DNA from: Polaribacter batillariae
GTDB taxonomy: Bacteria; Bacteroidota; Bacteroidia; Flavobacteriales; Flavobacteriaceae
Reading direction: 5' to 3'
Length of the DNA stretch: 64,000 bases
Assembly (NCBI RefSeq): GCF_017498485.1
Contig: NZ_CP071795.1
Span: 1,178,001 to 1,242,000 of the forward strand
The position numbers and the translations under genes are program-made. Shown here one piece after another: positions 10,771 through 19,429 of this stretch (position 1 is its first letter; each line of letters opens with the position of its first letter). The notes beneath the pieces were generated by a model, which was given only the letters and a program-made list of their open reading frames with translations, had not been told where the DNA came from and did not search any database.

Positions 10771-11118
10771 CAGAGTTGAACTATTAATATTTATTTTCTA
10801 ATAAAGTAGGTAGATTGCAAGCCGAAGTTTTTGAAAATAAAAACAATATTATTTCTTGAAATTACTGAGATAAAACGCCGTTTTCTTCTTTCTATTTCAT
10901 TATTAAGAAGAAACCGTAACAAAAAAAAAGCTATGCTTTATTTCTCTAATTTATATAAAGAAAAAAAAATCATCATTTTTTTCTTTTACAGTAATTTTAA
11001 GATAGAAGTGTTATAGCGAGTAGGCATTTAATCTTCAAGTTGGTTTGATATATCACTTGAACTTTAGTTTGCTGCTGTTTTATTAATATTTGCTTTTTTT
11101 TTTCCAATAAAAAAGTCT
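10771..11118 (+). pseudogene. Duplicated 3' end of the barrel gene, interrupted by repeat B
   Basis: 10771-10848 repeats the sequence from 10561 onward (the region encoding FNYQYFFSDKVDGLQAEVFENKN) with scattered substitutions. 11013-11118 continues it (WAFNLQVGLIYHLNF region, stop and A/T hairpin). About 165 bp of unrelated sequence between them belongs to repeat family B. This is a partial tandem duplication later split by an insertion. No intact product is expected. Confidence 0.85.
10851..11012 (+). mobile_element. MITE-like repeat family B, degenerate copy
   Basis: Shares the core TTTCTTTCTATTTCA, ACCGTA, GCTATGCTTT and TTATATAAA order with copies at 13182-13334 and 31799-31966. The termini are too diverged to define. 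It interrupts the duplicated gene tail. Confidence 0.6.
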
Positions 11119-11261
11119 GTAAGTGTTTTTGGATATTTTAACACATACTTATCTGCGACATCAAGCGTACGTTTTATCATACTTATGTCTAAAAGCACTT
11201 TCTTCTTTACAATTGGAGAAGCTTTATGGTTGGGAAGATTTTTTTTAAACGGATTGTTCAT
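11064..11261 (-). CDS. Small conserved protein paired with the ECF sigma factor
   Basis: 65 residues (ATG at 11261; a GTG at 11264 would add one). It starts 4 nt after the sigma-factor stop codon, so the two are an operon and probably coupled. It is basic, with no membrane segment or Cys; I recall similar short proteins after this sigma factor in other flavobacteria, but no function. The last residues (KKANINKTAAN) are encoded by the duplicated barrel-gene tail, so the original C-terminus was probably replaced. Confidence 0.65.
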   Translation of the reverse strand: MNNPFKKNLPNHKASPIVKKKVLLDISMIKRTLDVADKYVLKYPKTLTDFFIGKKKANINKTAAN

Positions 11262-11265
11262 CACT

Positions 11266-11832
11266 CTACAGCGCTTCGTATAATTTAACTACTTTTTGTT
11301 TTGCTCTTTTAATTCGCATTTTAACAGCACTTTCGCCAATATTTAAAATCTCTTTTATTTCTTTAATGCTTTTTTCATCTTGGTATTTCATCAATAAAAT
11401 CATTTTATCTGATGGCTCTATTAAAGTTAATACCTTTGCTAATTTCTTAGACTTTAATTCAAATAAACTATGGTCTTCGATTTCTTCAAAAGAATCTTCT
11501 TCTTTAATTCGATCTGTTACCACAGTTACTCTTTCTCTTTTTTTATGATGATCTCTCTGTACATAATTCACACAAAAATTATAGGTAAACGAGTACAACC
11601 AAGTCGAAAATTTAGACTTCCCTTTAAAAGTTCTTAACTTTACAAACAGTCTTACAAAAACATCTTGCATTAAATCTTCTGCCTCTTGCCTGTTTTTCGA
11701 AAAACCATAACATTTGTTATAAACTACTGTAGAAAACCTATCATATAAAGTGGCAAATAACTCTGTATTGTTGGTTCTTACTATTTCAAATACTAATTCT
11801 TCGTCGGTAATTTTGGCTGCTAGTGTTTTCAA
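11266..11832 (-). CDS. ECF-type RNA polymerase sigma factor
   Basis: 188 residues. Sigma region 2 (LFATLYDRFSTVVYNKCYGF, then RQEAEDLMQDVFVRLF and STWLYSFTYNFCVNYVQR) and region 4 (LLMKYQDEKSIKEIKEIL, ESAVKMRIKRAKQKV) are both clear. No anti-sigma factor is adjacent; only the 65-residue gene follows. It is transcribed away from rpoD. The regulon cannot be told from the sequence. Confidence 0.93.
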   Translation of the reverse strand: MKTLAAKITDEELVFEIVRTNNTELFATLYDRFSTVVYNKCYGFSKNRQEAEDLMQDVFVRLFVKLRTFKGKSKFSTWLYSFTYNFCVNYVQRDHHKKRERVTVVTDRIKEEDSFEEIEDHSLFELKSKKLAKVLTLIEPSDKMILLMKYQDEKSIKEIKEILNIGESAVKMRIKRAKQKVVKLYEAL

Positions 11833-12062
11833 TGCTCTAAGATTTTGACACTAAGTAACAAAGTAAGTCACAATTAAACTCCCGAAAAAAGATAAGCAGT
11901 CGTTTTTTATCGGTAAATGGCAACATATTGTCTTTTTAGAAAATAGACATTTATTTATTTTAAAAAAAACAACTCTTTTTGTAACATAAAGTTCTTTTCT
12001 AACGTATAAGTAATTGTAAGCTCCTCTCAATAATCTTAAAAAAGCTTACGGATTTAGAATAC

Positions 12063-12926
12063 ATGAGACAACTTAAAATTACTAAGCAGGTTACCAATAG
12101 AGAAACTGCATCTTTAGACAAATATTTACAAGAAATCGGGAAAGTAGATTTAATTACTGCAGACGAAGAAGTTGAATTAGCGCAGCGAATTAAAGCTGGA
12201 GATCAAAGAGCCTTAGAGAAATTAACAAAAGCAAACCTACGTTTTGTAGTTTCTGTAGCAAAACAATATCAAAATCAAGGATTAACATTACCAGATTTAA
12301 TAAATGAAGGTAATTTAGGTTTAATTAAAGCCGCAAAACGTTTCGATGAAACAAGAGGTTTTAAATTTATATCTTATGCAGTTTGGTGGATTCGTCAATC
12401 TATCTTACAAGCACTAGCAGAACAATCTCGTATTGTACGTTTACCGTTAAATAAAATTGGTTCTATTAATAAAATTAACAAAATGTATGCTTTCTTAGAA
12501 CAAGAAAACGAGCGCCCACCAAGTGCCGAAGAAATTGCTAAGAAATTAGACATGACTGTGAACGACGTAAAAGAATCTATGAAAAATTCTGGACGTCACG
12601 TATCTATGGATGCACCTTTAATTGAAGGCGAAGATTCGAATTTATACGATGTATTAAACTCTGGAGAATCTCCAAACCCTGATCGTAAATTATTACACGA
12701 ATCTTTACGAATCGAAATTAACAGAGCCTTAGAAACACTAACACCACGTGAAGCAGATGTTGTAAAATTATATTTCGGTTTAGGAGAACACCAACCAATG
12801 ACTTTAGAAGAAATTGGAGAAACTTTCGATTTAACAAGAGAAAGAGTTCGTCAAATTAAAGAAAAAGCAATTCGTAGATTAAAACACACCTCTAGAAGTA
12901 AAATTTTAATGACATATTTAGGCTAG
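12063..12926 (+). CDS. rpoD: Primary sigma factor RpoD/SigA
   Basis: 287 residues, the short form typical of Bacteroidota, which lacks most of region 1.1. Region 1.2 ([11 protein letters not shown]), region 2 with [17 protein letters not shown] and region 4.2 helix-turn-helix ([20 protein letters not shown]) are intact. It directs RNA polymerase to the TTG/TAnnTTTG promoters seen throughout this window. Its leader contains a 7-bp inverted repeat GTAAGCT/AGCTTAC, and a terminator follows. Confidence 0.98.
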   Translation: MRQLKITKQVTNRETASLDKYLQEIGKVDLITADEEVELAQRIKAGDQRALEKLTKANLRFVVSVAKQYQNQGLTLPDLINEGNLGLIKAAKRFDETRGFKFISYAVWWIRQSILQALAEQSRIVRLPLNKIGSINKINKMYAFLEQENERPPSAEEIAKKLDMTVNDVKESMKNSGRHVSMDAPLIEGEDSNLYDVLNSGESPNPDRKLLHESLRIEINRALETLTPREADVVKLYFGLGEHQPMTLEEIGETFDLTRERVRQIKEKAIRRLKHTSRSKILMTYLG

Positions 12927-12974
12927 CAATTTACAGATTGCATTAGGTATTTCACTATTGCCTACAAAATAGAC

Positions 12975-13010
12975 AAACTCTCGAATTTATTTTCGGGAGT
13001 TTTTTTTATT
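12975..13010 (+). terminator. rpoD terminator
   Basis: Stem AACTCTCGAA / TTCGGGAGTT with one G-U pair, an 8-nt AT loop and a T8 tract. Confidence 0.9.
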
Positions 13011-13078
13011 AGAAACGTGAGTTCAATTTAAAAAATACTGTTTATCAAATAGTTATGATTTTTCTTTTTTAAAACAAC

Positions 13079-13156
13079 TGTCATTTCGACCTCATGGAGA
13101 AATCTTAGGCTAAAGATAAGATTTCTCAACTACACTGCGTTTCGTTCGAAATGACA
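13079..13156. repeat. 78-bp inverted-repeat element TGTCATTTCGA / TCGAAATGACA
   Basis: Eleven perfect terminal base pairs, plus an inner pair GAGAAATCT / AGATTTCTC. The same terminal motif appears singly near 4960, 56190 and 58435 and inside every copy of repeat A, so it is a dispersed flavobacterial repeat. Confidence 0.7.
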
Positions 13157-13181
13157 ATATACTGATTTTTAAATAGATATT

Positions 13182-13334
13182 ATACCATTTACCATTTGAA
13201 AATCCTGTAATAAATTGCCTTTTTTTCTTTCTATTTCAGAATAAAAAAACCGTAGCTAAGGCTATGCTTTCGTTTTCTTCTTTATATAAAAACCATCAAT
13301 TTCTTTTCCAGTAATACCAAACAATAACTGGTAT
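13182..13334 (+). mobile_element. MITE-like repeat family B, complete copy (153 bp)
   Basis: The ends are imperfect inverted repeats: ATACCATTTACCATTT on the left, and ATACCAGTTATTGTTT as the complement of the right end (12 of 16 match). It is non-coding. An inverted copy lies at 31799-31966 and a degenerate one at 10851-11012. Confidence 0.7.
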
Positions 13335-13373
13335 TATGAATATTATATCGAAATCATGTTAGAAGCTATTTCC

Positions 13374-13462
13374 TGCTTGGAATTTATCTTGAGCGAAGTC
13401 GAAAGGCTATATCTTTTCTTCATTCTTCAGAAAAGGATGCCCTTTCAATTAGAGCTAAACCT
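13374..13462 (-). repeat. Structured intergenic element, variant 2
   Basis: On the minus strand it reads GGCATCCTTTT, a hairpin spacer, AAAAGATATAGCC and then TTTCGACTT and AAGATAAATTCCAAG. It matches 38393-38482 on the plus strand base for base over most of its length. Confidence 0.6.
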
Positions 13463-13664
13463 GTTTATAAACTATTACAATTAACAAAAACCTTGTTATT
13501 TCCTAGGAAACATATACTATAATACTCACGCTTAAGTGAGACGCTTCTAACATTACAAACATGAAGATATAATGAAAATAATAGCAGTTTTTAATCATCA
13601 TTTTAATGAAATATGAAGAGCATTCAACTTTGAGACTTTGCGACATTTCGAGCAAAAATTTAAT

Positions 13665-13672
13665 TACCTTTG
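13665..13672 (+). promoter_or_regulatory. -7 box for rpe
   Basis: TACCTTTG is an exact TAnnTTTG match 31 nt before the rpe ATG. The nearest TTG is 24 nt upstream, slightly longer than the usual spacing. Confidence 0.6.
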
Positions 13673-13703
13673 TAAAAAATAACATTACAATCAAAAAAAA
13701 ATA

Positions 13704-14361
13704 ATGAGTAATTTAATTGCACCTTCAATTTTAGCGGCAGATTTCGCCAACTTACAAAGAGACATCGAAATGGTAAACAATAGTGAAGCAGACTGGTTTC
13801 ACATTGACATTATGGATGGCGTTTTTGTACCCAACATTTCTTTTGGAATGCCCGTTTTAAAAGCAATTACCAAACACGCTAAAAAAAACAATAGATGTGC
13901 ATTTAATGATTGTAAATCCGGACCAATACATACCAACCTTTGCAGAGTTAGGTGCAGAGATTTTAACAGTTCACTACGAAGCTTGTACACATTTGCATAG
14001 AACTGTACAAGCCATAAAAGCTGCAGGGATGAAAGCAGGAGTTGCTCTAAACCCACATACACCCATTGCTGTTTTAGAAGATATTATCGCAGAATTAGAT
14101 TTGGTTTGTTTAATGAGTGTAAACCCAGGTTTTGGCGGGCAATCTTTTATAGAAAATACCTACAAAAAAACAGCTCAATTAAAACACTTAATCGAATTCT
14201 CGAAATCTAGCTGCCGAATAGAAATTGATGGTGGTGTTACCAACAAAAACGCCAACGAATTAATCGAAGCTGGAGCCAATGTTTTGGTGGCTGGAAGTTA
14301 CGTTTTTGGTTCAGAAAATCCAACAGAAACCATTGCCGATTTAAAAAACATAATCGAATAA
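13704..14361 (+). pseudogene. rpe: Ribulose-phosphate 3-epimerase with a 1-nt frameshift
   Basis: The first frame encodes IAPSILAADFANLQRDIEM and FHIDIMDGVFVPNISFGMPV, the N-terminal half of Rpe, then goes out of frame. The +1 frame resumes with DVHLMIVNPDQYI and continues through MSVNPGFGGQSFI and EIDGGVTNKNA to a normal C-terminus. The break is an A8 run at 13881-13888 where A7 would keep the frame. Rpe interconverts ribulose-5-P and xylulose-5-P in the pentose phosphate pathway. Every domain motif is otherwise intact, so a read error or slippage on the A8 run is more likely than true loss. Confidence 0.88.
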
Positions 14362-14369
14362 TCGAATAA

Positions 14370-14951
14370 TTGTTATATGCAGTTACAGACATAGAAACCA
14401 CAGGAAATGGATATAAAGGTCATAAAATAACCGAAATATCCATTTTAATTTTCGATGGAAAAGTAGTGGTTAACGAGTTTACATCTTTAGTAAATCCAGA
14501 ACAAAATATTCCTCCTTTTATAACCAATTTAACTGGCATAACAAATGCCATGGTTAGAAACGCACCCAAGTTTTACGAAATTGCAAAACAAGTAGAAGAA
14601 ATTACGCAAGACACCATTTTTGTTGCGCATAATGTTAATTTCGATTACAATATTATAAAAGAAGAATTCAAGCGATTAAGTTTCGATTTTAAACGTAAAA
14701 AACTATGTACAGTTCGTTTGTCTAGAAAAATAATTCCGGGGTTGCGATCTTATAGTTTGGGCAATATTTGTAGTGCCGAAAATATTCCAATTAATGGAAG
14801 ACATAGAGCAAAAGGAGATGCAGAAGCAACCGTAGAATTATTTCGAAAAATTATAGAAAGAGACACCAATTTTACAATTAATTCTTTTTTAAACCCGAAA
14901 TCGAGACAAGCGACACTACCTCCGCTTTTAGATAAAAAAATAGTAACCTGA
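14370..14951 (+). pseudogene. DnaQ-like exonuclease half of an IS-split exonuclease/GIY-YIG gene
   Basis: Begins at TTG 14370, 8 nt after rpe. The DEDD exonuclease motifs are present: AVTDIETTG (ExoI), VAHNVNFDYNII (ExoII) and HRAKGDAEAT (ExoIII). The frame runs into the IS982 terminal repeat and stops at TGA 14949-14951. Removing the IS and one copy of the TAGTA duplication fuses it in frame with 15955-16736 to give a 450-residue protein, the common Bacteroidota fusion of a DNA polymerase III epsilon-like exonuclease with a UvrC-like nuclease. The exonuclease half may still be made. Confidence 0.92.
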
Positions 14952-15954
14952 GTTCGATTAATAAATTGTCAACTGATTAGACTTTACAGTCTGATATTTT
15001 ATAGCAGGTTTTTTTGGTAAAAAGCTATATGCAATAAGACCTGCGATTATGTTTGACAAGAAATTAGTAAAACTTCTATGTCTAGAATGTTCAATTTGAC
15101 AAATATTTTTGAGTTCGTCATTTACGGTTTCAATAACAGAGCGTTTACGCAGTAAAATTTTATCACTCATTGTCATTAAAGAATTCTTCATATTGTTTTT
15201 AATATGAGTAATTAAATGCAATCCATCAGCAAAAAGTAACTGCATTAAATCTTTTCCAACATAACCTTTGTCCGCATATAACTTACCATAAATTTTATCT
15301 AAAAAAGACTTCTTTTTTAATGGCGTTCTATCATCAACATTAGCTTGGGTTATGCAGAAGTTTAGGATTTCACCTTTATCATTTATAACGATATGCAATT
15401 TAAAGCCATGGAACCATCCTATAGTGGATTTTCCAGTGGTTGCAATGCCTTTAAATACTTTATTATTCTTAATTCGTTTGGGGCTGCAAACTCTAACAGG
15501 TGTAGAATCTACAAAAGAAATACCCGTAGAATTACCTAAACAACATGTCTTTAAAAATAAAGTCATTGGCATGAGGTTTTGCTGCATGAGTTCTGTAAAT
15601 CTATTGTATGAAACTGTAGCTGGGAAATCATCTTGCATATGCTTTTGCAAGTAATACACGTAAAAGTGTTTAAAGGTCCTAAAACCACTAAGCTGAAACA
15701 AAATGGTAATGGTAATTACCTCGCTATTTGACATAACACTGGGACGTTTTGATGGATTGCCTAAAAGGTGTTTACTGACTATTTGGTCATATTCTTTACA
15801 AAATTCATCAACAAGACAGAAAATTTCAGTAATTTTAGAGTAGATTATCATAGATAGATTTTTAGATTAATAAATTGAAATTCAATACTTTAATTTACTG
15901 AAAATCTATCTTTTTTACTAGAAAAAAATGCCTAAATTTTAATCGAACTCAGGT
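14946..15954 (-). mobile_element. IS982-family insertion sequence (1009 bp)
   Basis: Bounded by perfect 16-bp terminal inverted repeats (ACCTGAGTTCGATTAA). A 5-bp direct repeat TAGTA lies on each side (14941-14945 and 15955-15959). It contains one transposase gene on the minus strand and interrupts a nuclease gene. Confidence 0.95.
14958..15851 (-). CDS. IS982-family transposase
   Basis: 297 residues and apparently intact. The DDE core is visible: [12 protein letters not shown], then [36 protein letters not shown] and a late Glu in [12 protein letters not shown]. This arrangement is that of IS982-type DDE transposases. The gene fills the element between its terminal repeats. Confidence 0.95.
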   Translation of the reverse strand: MIIYSKITEIFCLVDEFCKEYDQIVSKHLLGNPSKRPSVMSNSEVITITILFQLSGFRTFKHFYVYYLQKHMQDDFPATVSYNRFTELMQQNLMPMTLFLKTCCLGNSTGISFVDSTPVRVCSPKRIKNNKVFKGIATTGKSTIGWFHGFKLHIVINDKGEILNFCITQANVDDRTPLKKKSFLDKIYGKLYADKGYVGKDLMQLLFADGLHLITHIKNNMKNSLMTMSDKILLRKRSVIETVNDELKNICQIEHSRHRSFTNFLSNIIAGLIAYSFLPKKPAIKYQTVKSNQLTIY

Positions 15955-16736
15955 TAGTAGATAATTTACCCGAAAAACATGGTGTTTATTATTTTAAAAA
16001 CATTCGAAAAGAAATTATTTATGTTGGCAAAGCCAATAACATAAAACAACGTGTAATTAGCCATTTTTACAATCGAAAGAAAAAAGAACAAGAAATGTGT
16101 ATGGAAATCGCACAGGTTTCTTATACAGAAACCGGAAGCGAGTTACTAGCGTTATTGTTAGAATCTTCAGAAATAAAACATCGATATCCAAAATACAACC
16201 ATGCACAAAAACACAATAGAGAAGCAATTGGGCTTTTTACTTACGAAGACCAAAAAGGCATTATTCATTTGGCTTTTAACAAACTAAAGTTGACTCCAAA
16301 CCCAATTATGAGTTTCTTTTCTCTTACTGCTTGCAGAACGTTTTTAGAAAAACTTTGTCAAGAATTTGAATTGTGCCCTAAATATTGTCATTTACAAACA
16401 AATGTTACCCGTTGTTTTCATCATCAAATTAAAGAATGTAGAGGCATTTGTTGCGATAAAGAAACTGTAGAAAGTTATAATAAACGAGTGCAAGAAGCCA
16501 TTATTTCTGTAAGTATTGGTTCTAAAAATTTAGTTTTAAAAGAATCTGGAAGAACTGCAAACGAAATTGGTTTTGCATTGATTTTAAATGGAAGCTACAA
16601 AGGTTTTGGTTATTTAGATACAGGCCAAGATGCACTATTAGAAAATCCGGAAGATTATCAGTTTTTTGTACAACCACAGAAAGACAATAGCGATATTCAA
16701 AAAATATTGAGGGCTTACATTCATAAAAACAAATAA
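15955..16736 (+). pseudogene. GIY-YIG nuclease half of the IS-split gene
   Basis: In frame with the upstream half after the IS is removed. It begins DNLPEKHGVYYFKN and EIIYVGKANNIKQRV, the GIY-YIG catalytic core found in UvrC/Cho nucleases, and continues with a Cys-rich section (CPKYCHLQTNVTRCFHHQ, CRGICC). The first in-frame ATG is 16095, inside the fragment, so translation from there would lack the catalytic GVYYF/IYVGKA motifs. The intact fusion is presumed to act in DNA repair. Confidence 0.9.
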
Positions 16737-17049
16737 AGAATTTCTTGAAATCAACAATCCTCATAAGAGTCATAGAGGTATTTTGCTCGTTTTATTTTTG
16801 CTTAAAAAGGTCAAAAAAAAATGTTGTATTTAAATTCTCGTTCTCACAGGAATAACAATTTCAAAGATAAACTCGAGCCAAAGCCTCTAGAAATTCTTTT
16901 AGATTAAATGGTTCTTTAAATGTAGTAATAATTTCTGGGGAACGTCTTCTATTGGTAACTTTAGAAGATGGCATAATTGTAGATAAACGAACTTCTAAGC
17001 ACCAATAAAGAGAGAAACCAAAAAGCCTCTCTCTATCTCTTTTTAAAAA
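16737..17049. other. Intergenic stretch with no clear gene
   Basis: On the minus strand about 45 codons stay open (around 16870-17000, containing KVTNRRRSPEIITTFKEP) but no start, family or ribosome site is convincing; it may be a gene remnant. The CBS-gene terminator lies at the right end. Confidence 0.4.
17005..17034 (-). terminator. Possible terminator of the CBS gene
   Basis: Minus-strand stem AGAGAGA / TCTCTCT, followed by TTTATT, 16 nt after the stop codon. It is moderate in strength. Confidence 0.45.
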
Positions 17050-17466
17050 CTAAAATTGTGCAATTAAGTAATTAATTAAATCTGTAGTTGTAACGATACC
17101 TACTAATTCACCTTCTTTTACTACAGGAAGTGCATGAAATTCTTTCTTAGATAATAATTCTGATACTTCTTTAATTGTTGTATCTGGAGATACTATGCAA
17201 ACATCTTTAGCCATTACTTGATTGATTGTAAACATGTCGTACACGAATGTATCTACATTCTTTTCGTCTTCGGTTATATCTGCAAAACTAATTCGTAAAA
17301 TGTCGGTATAGCTTAACATTCCAATAATTTCTTTATTTCGAACTACAGGTATGTGTCTAATTTTTTTCTCTTTAAATAGTTTCTCTGCTTTTTCTAAACT
17401 ATCAGAGCTACTTAACGTAACTAATTTTTTAGACATAATTTCTGATACTGGTGTTCTTTTTTTCAT
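17050..17466 (-). CDS. CBS-domain protein
   Basis: 138 residues from the ATG at 17466; an ATG at 17493 would add nine atypical residues. It consists of two tandem CBS motifs: VSEIMSKKLVTLSSSDSLEKA with IRHIPVVRNKEIIGMLSYTDIL, and VMAKDVCIVSPDTTIKEV with FHALPVVKEGELVGIVTTTDLI. CBS pairs bind adenine nucleotides and act as regulatory modules. No effector domain is attached and no functional partner is adjacent, so the target is unknown. Confidence 0.9.
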   Translation of the reverse strand: MKKRTPVSEIMSKKLVTLSSSDSLEKAEKLFKEKKIRHIPVVRNKEIIGMLSYTDILRISFADITEDEKNVDTFVYDMFTINQVMAKDVCIVSPDTTIKEVSELLSKKEFHALPVVKEGELVGIVTTTDLINYLIAQF

Positions 17467-17598
17467 GACATTTGTTTTAAAGTTCTTGAACAAATTTCAG
17501 AAAAAACAAAAAAAATATGCATGATTTTTATCATTTGAGAATTGTTTCTTTAGTCGTATTTTGTAACAAACACGAAAAATATTCTAAAAATAAAAAAC

Positions 17599-17773
17599 GA
17601 GGCTGTCACAAAAGTAAATTTAACTGTTATTTTTAGCATTACTAAAATCAAAATATATTTTGATTGAAAGTAGCTAACGAAGTTATCGAGAAATTTAAGA
17701 TATTGAAATTCAATAAATAAGATTTCTCCATTACCGTCGAAATAACAAGTTTTAATATTTTCGAGACAGCCTC
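17599..17773 (-). mobile_element. MITE-like repeat family A, copy 2 (175 bp, inverted)
   Basis: Reverse-complement match to 5599-5773. Together with the flanking A and T runs the ends form a perfect 16-bp inverted repeat, AAAAAACGAGGCTGTC (17592-17607) with GACAGCCTCGTTTTTT (17765-17780). It lies 9 nt beyond the 3' end of the tRNA gene. Confidence 0.8.
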
Positions 17774-17782
17774 GTTTTTTTG

Positions 17783-17856
17783 TGACTGCGAAGGGATTCG
17801 AACCCCCAACCCTCAGAGCCGAAATCTGATATTCTATCCAATTGAACTACGCAGCC
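17783..17856 (-). tRNA. tRNA-Arg (anticodon UCG)
   Basis: A 74-nt cloverleaf on the minus strand. The acceptor GGCTGCG pairs with CGCAGTC (one G-U) and the discriminator is A. The anticodon stem TCAGA/TCTGA holds the loop TTTCGGC, anticodon TCG. The T-arm is GGGGG-TTCGAAT-CCCTT with two G-U pairs. CCA is not encoded. Confidence 0.96.
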
Positions 17857-17892
17857 TTTTTTAATTTCTACAGATGTAGCAATCTATTTTAT

Positions 17893-18345
17893 TTATTTTG
17901 TCAAATATTTTTTTACCAACATAGAAATTGTTTTTCCATCTGCTTGGCCTGCCAATTCTTTAGAAACCATCCCCATTACTTTTCCCATATCTTTCATTCC
18001 AGAAGCTCCTACTTCATCAATGGTAGAAATTACAACCGCTTCTATTTCTTCTTCTGTTAAGGCTTCTGGTAAAAATTGTTCTAAAACTGCAATTTCTGCT
18101 AGTTCTGGCTCGGCCAAATCTTCTCTGCCTTGTTTTACGAAAATTGCTACACTGTCTTTTCTTTGTTTTACTTGTTTCTGGATAATTTTTATTTCTTGGT
18201 CTTCTGTTAATTCTGCTTGAACTCCAGTTTCTGTTTTTGCCAATAAAAAAGCCGATTTTACAGCTCTTAAAGCTTGTAAAGCAAGGGTATCTTTCGCTTT
18301 CATTGCTTCTTTCATTTTATCCATTACTTGTTTTTGCAAACTCAT
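17893..18345 (-). CDS. GatB/YqeY-domain protein
   Basis: 150 residues, a complete YqeY-type protein: LQKQVMDKMKEAMKAKDTLAL, RAVKSAFLLAKTETG, FLPEALTEEEIEAVV and GKVMGMVSKELAGQADG. The fold is that of the tRNA-binding tail of GatB, but the stand-alone protein has no established reaction. It lies between tRNA-Arg and the retropepsin gene. Confidence 0.95.
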   Translation of the reverse strand: MSLQKQVMDKMKEAMKAKDTLALQALRAVKSAFLLAKTETGVQAELTEDQEIKIIQKQVKQRKDSVAIFVKQGREDLAEPELAEIAVLEQFLPEALTEEEIEAVVISTIDEVGASGMKDMGKVMGMVSKELAGQADGKTISMLVKKYLTK

Positions 18346-18390
18346 ATTTTTAGTTTTTACGTCTTAAATTTAGTTCAAGATTTTTATTAA

Positions 18391-18846
18391 TTATTTATTT
18401 TTCTTCAATTTTTTTAAATACAAAACATTTTTGTTATAATCTATAAATGCTTTGCCGCTTTGTAAAATATCTGCGCCAATAATACCATCTACTTCTTTTG
18501 CATTGTGCTGTATTAAAGCCGTATTTACATGCGACAAATCGAATAATACCAAATTTAATTTCTTGGTTTTCCAGCCACCAATTTTTAGTGAATTATTTTC
18601 AGATAATTGCGTTTCCATATCTGTTGCCCCTGCACCTGCGGCTTTTGTTTCGCTATCTTCTGCGATTAATTTAAAATTTTCTACGGCATTTAAACCTACA
18701 CAAGAGTTAGAGGCTCCAGTATCTAAAATAAAACGCCCTTTAACTCCGTTAATTTTTGCTTTTAATTCTAAATGATTTGTTGCAATTTTCTTTAACGAAA
18801 TTTTTACATACTTGTTCTTTTTTAAAATTTTTTCTAAACGTTTCAT
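18391..18846 (-). CDS. Retropepsin-like aspartic protease
   Basis: 151 residues with the clan AA active-site motif FILDTGASNSCVGL and the later hydrophobic-hydrophobic-Gly motif DGIIGADIL. One Asp per chain implies a homodimer. There is no signal peptide, so it is probably cytoplasmic. The substrate is unknown. It lies 45 nt upstream of the YqeY gene on the same strand. Confidence 0.9.
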   Translation of the reverse strand: MKRLEKILKKNKYVKISLKKIATNHLELKAKINGVKGRFILDTGASNSCVGLNAVENFKLIAEDSETKAAGAGATDMETQLSENNSLKIGGWKTKKLNLVLFDLSHVNTALIQHNAKEVDGIIGADILQSGKAFIDYNKNVLYLKKLKKNK

Positions 18847-18888
18847 ATAAATTTATAAGATTTCAAAAATACAATTTAAAATTTTGAT

Positions 18889-18919
18889 TTGATTTCAATT
18901 TTATAATTTCTTATCTTTA
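18889..18919 (+). promoter_or_regulatory. Promoter of the gene at 18940
   Basis: TTG (18889-18891), 20 nt, TATCTTTA (18912-18919), seven of eight bases of a consensus -7 box. It favours the ATG at 18940 over the TTG at 18934 as the start. Confidence 0.65.
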
Positions 18920-18939
18920 GTGAACTAAATTAATTGATA

Positions 18940-19404
18940 ATGAAAACTTCTAAAAGATTAGAACAGGCATTAATTAAATTATATAATGCTTACCATAATA
19001 ATAAGTTGAATCCAGAAGATTGTACAGCTTGTGCAGTTGGTAATATTTTAGATAATCTTGATAGTTGGAAACATTTGTCGAATGAACACGGTTCTTTGCA
19101 ATTGAATTATGTAGGAAGCGTGCATCAAAATTTAGGAAGAAAGTTTAATGGGTATTCTCCGTTAGAAATTTTACAAATAGAAAAAGTGTTTTTAGATGCT
19201 TGTGGTTTTAAAACGCCTCTTTGCCATTATAACAAAAGACCACAAAACCCTACTTCTAAAAAAGTATTGTTTAATGGTCTTTGTGCAGTAGTTGAGCTAT
19301 TGTGCAAATTCGATAATGTTTCTAATGTAATGGACTATTCTCGCTTATTTGAATGTGAAAATAATGAACCCAAATATCATCTCAAAACATTTTTAATGTC
19401 TTAG
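18940..19404 (+). CDS. Conserved Cys-containing protein encoded next to the nqr operon
   Basis: 154 residues with no membrane helix. Conserved-looking features are DCTACAVGNIL (a CxxC), NYVGSVHQNLGRKFNGYSPLEIL, ACGFKTPLCH and FNGLCAVVELLC. I recall flavobacterial homologues labelled 'Na(+)-translocating NADH-quinone reductase subunit F', but it shares nothing with NqrF: no ferredoxin, FAD or NADH motif is present. It is convergent with nqrABCDEF here, which may explain that label. The function is unknown. Confidence 0.75.
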   Translation: MKTSKRLEQALIKLYNAYHNNKLNPEDCTACAVGNILDNLDSWKHLSNEHGSLQLNYVGSVHQNLGRKFNGYSPLEILQIEKVFLDACGFKTPLCHYNKRPQNPTSKKVLFNGLCAVVELLCKFDNVSNVMDYSRLFECENNEPKYHLKTFLMS

Positions 19405-19429
19405 GTTTTTAAAAGTGATTCTTTTTTAA

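Larger units (their letters stand above)
13011..13703. other. Intergenic region packed with repeats
   Basis: In order it holds an inverted-repeat element (13079-13156), repeat B (13182-13334), an inverted structured element (about 13374-13462) and about 200 bp of unique AT-rich sequence leading to the rpe promoter. No gene is apparent. Confidence 0.6.

Noticed and set aside
10831..11016. 61-residue plus-strand open frame
   Set aside because: It spans the junction between a duplicated gene tail and repeat B and has low-complexity Lys/Phe content.
11833..12062. Anti-sigma factor gene next to the ECF sigma factor
   Set aside because: The interval has no open frame; the only partner is the 65-residue gene downstream, which has no anti-sigma features.
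16870..17000. Possible gene on the minus strand (KVTNRRRSPEIITTFKEP)
   Set aside because: Too short, with no start, no ribosome site and no family recognised; kept only as a possible remnant.
17599..17856. Integrative element using tRNA-Arg as attachment site
   Set aside because: No integrase and no repeated tRNA 3' end within the window; the adjacent repeat A copy occurs next to protein genes as well.
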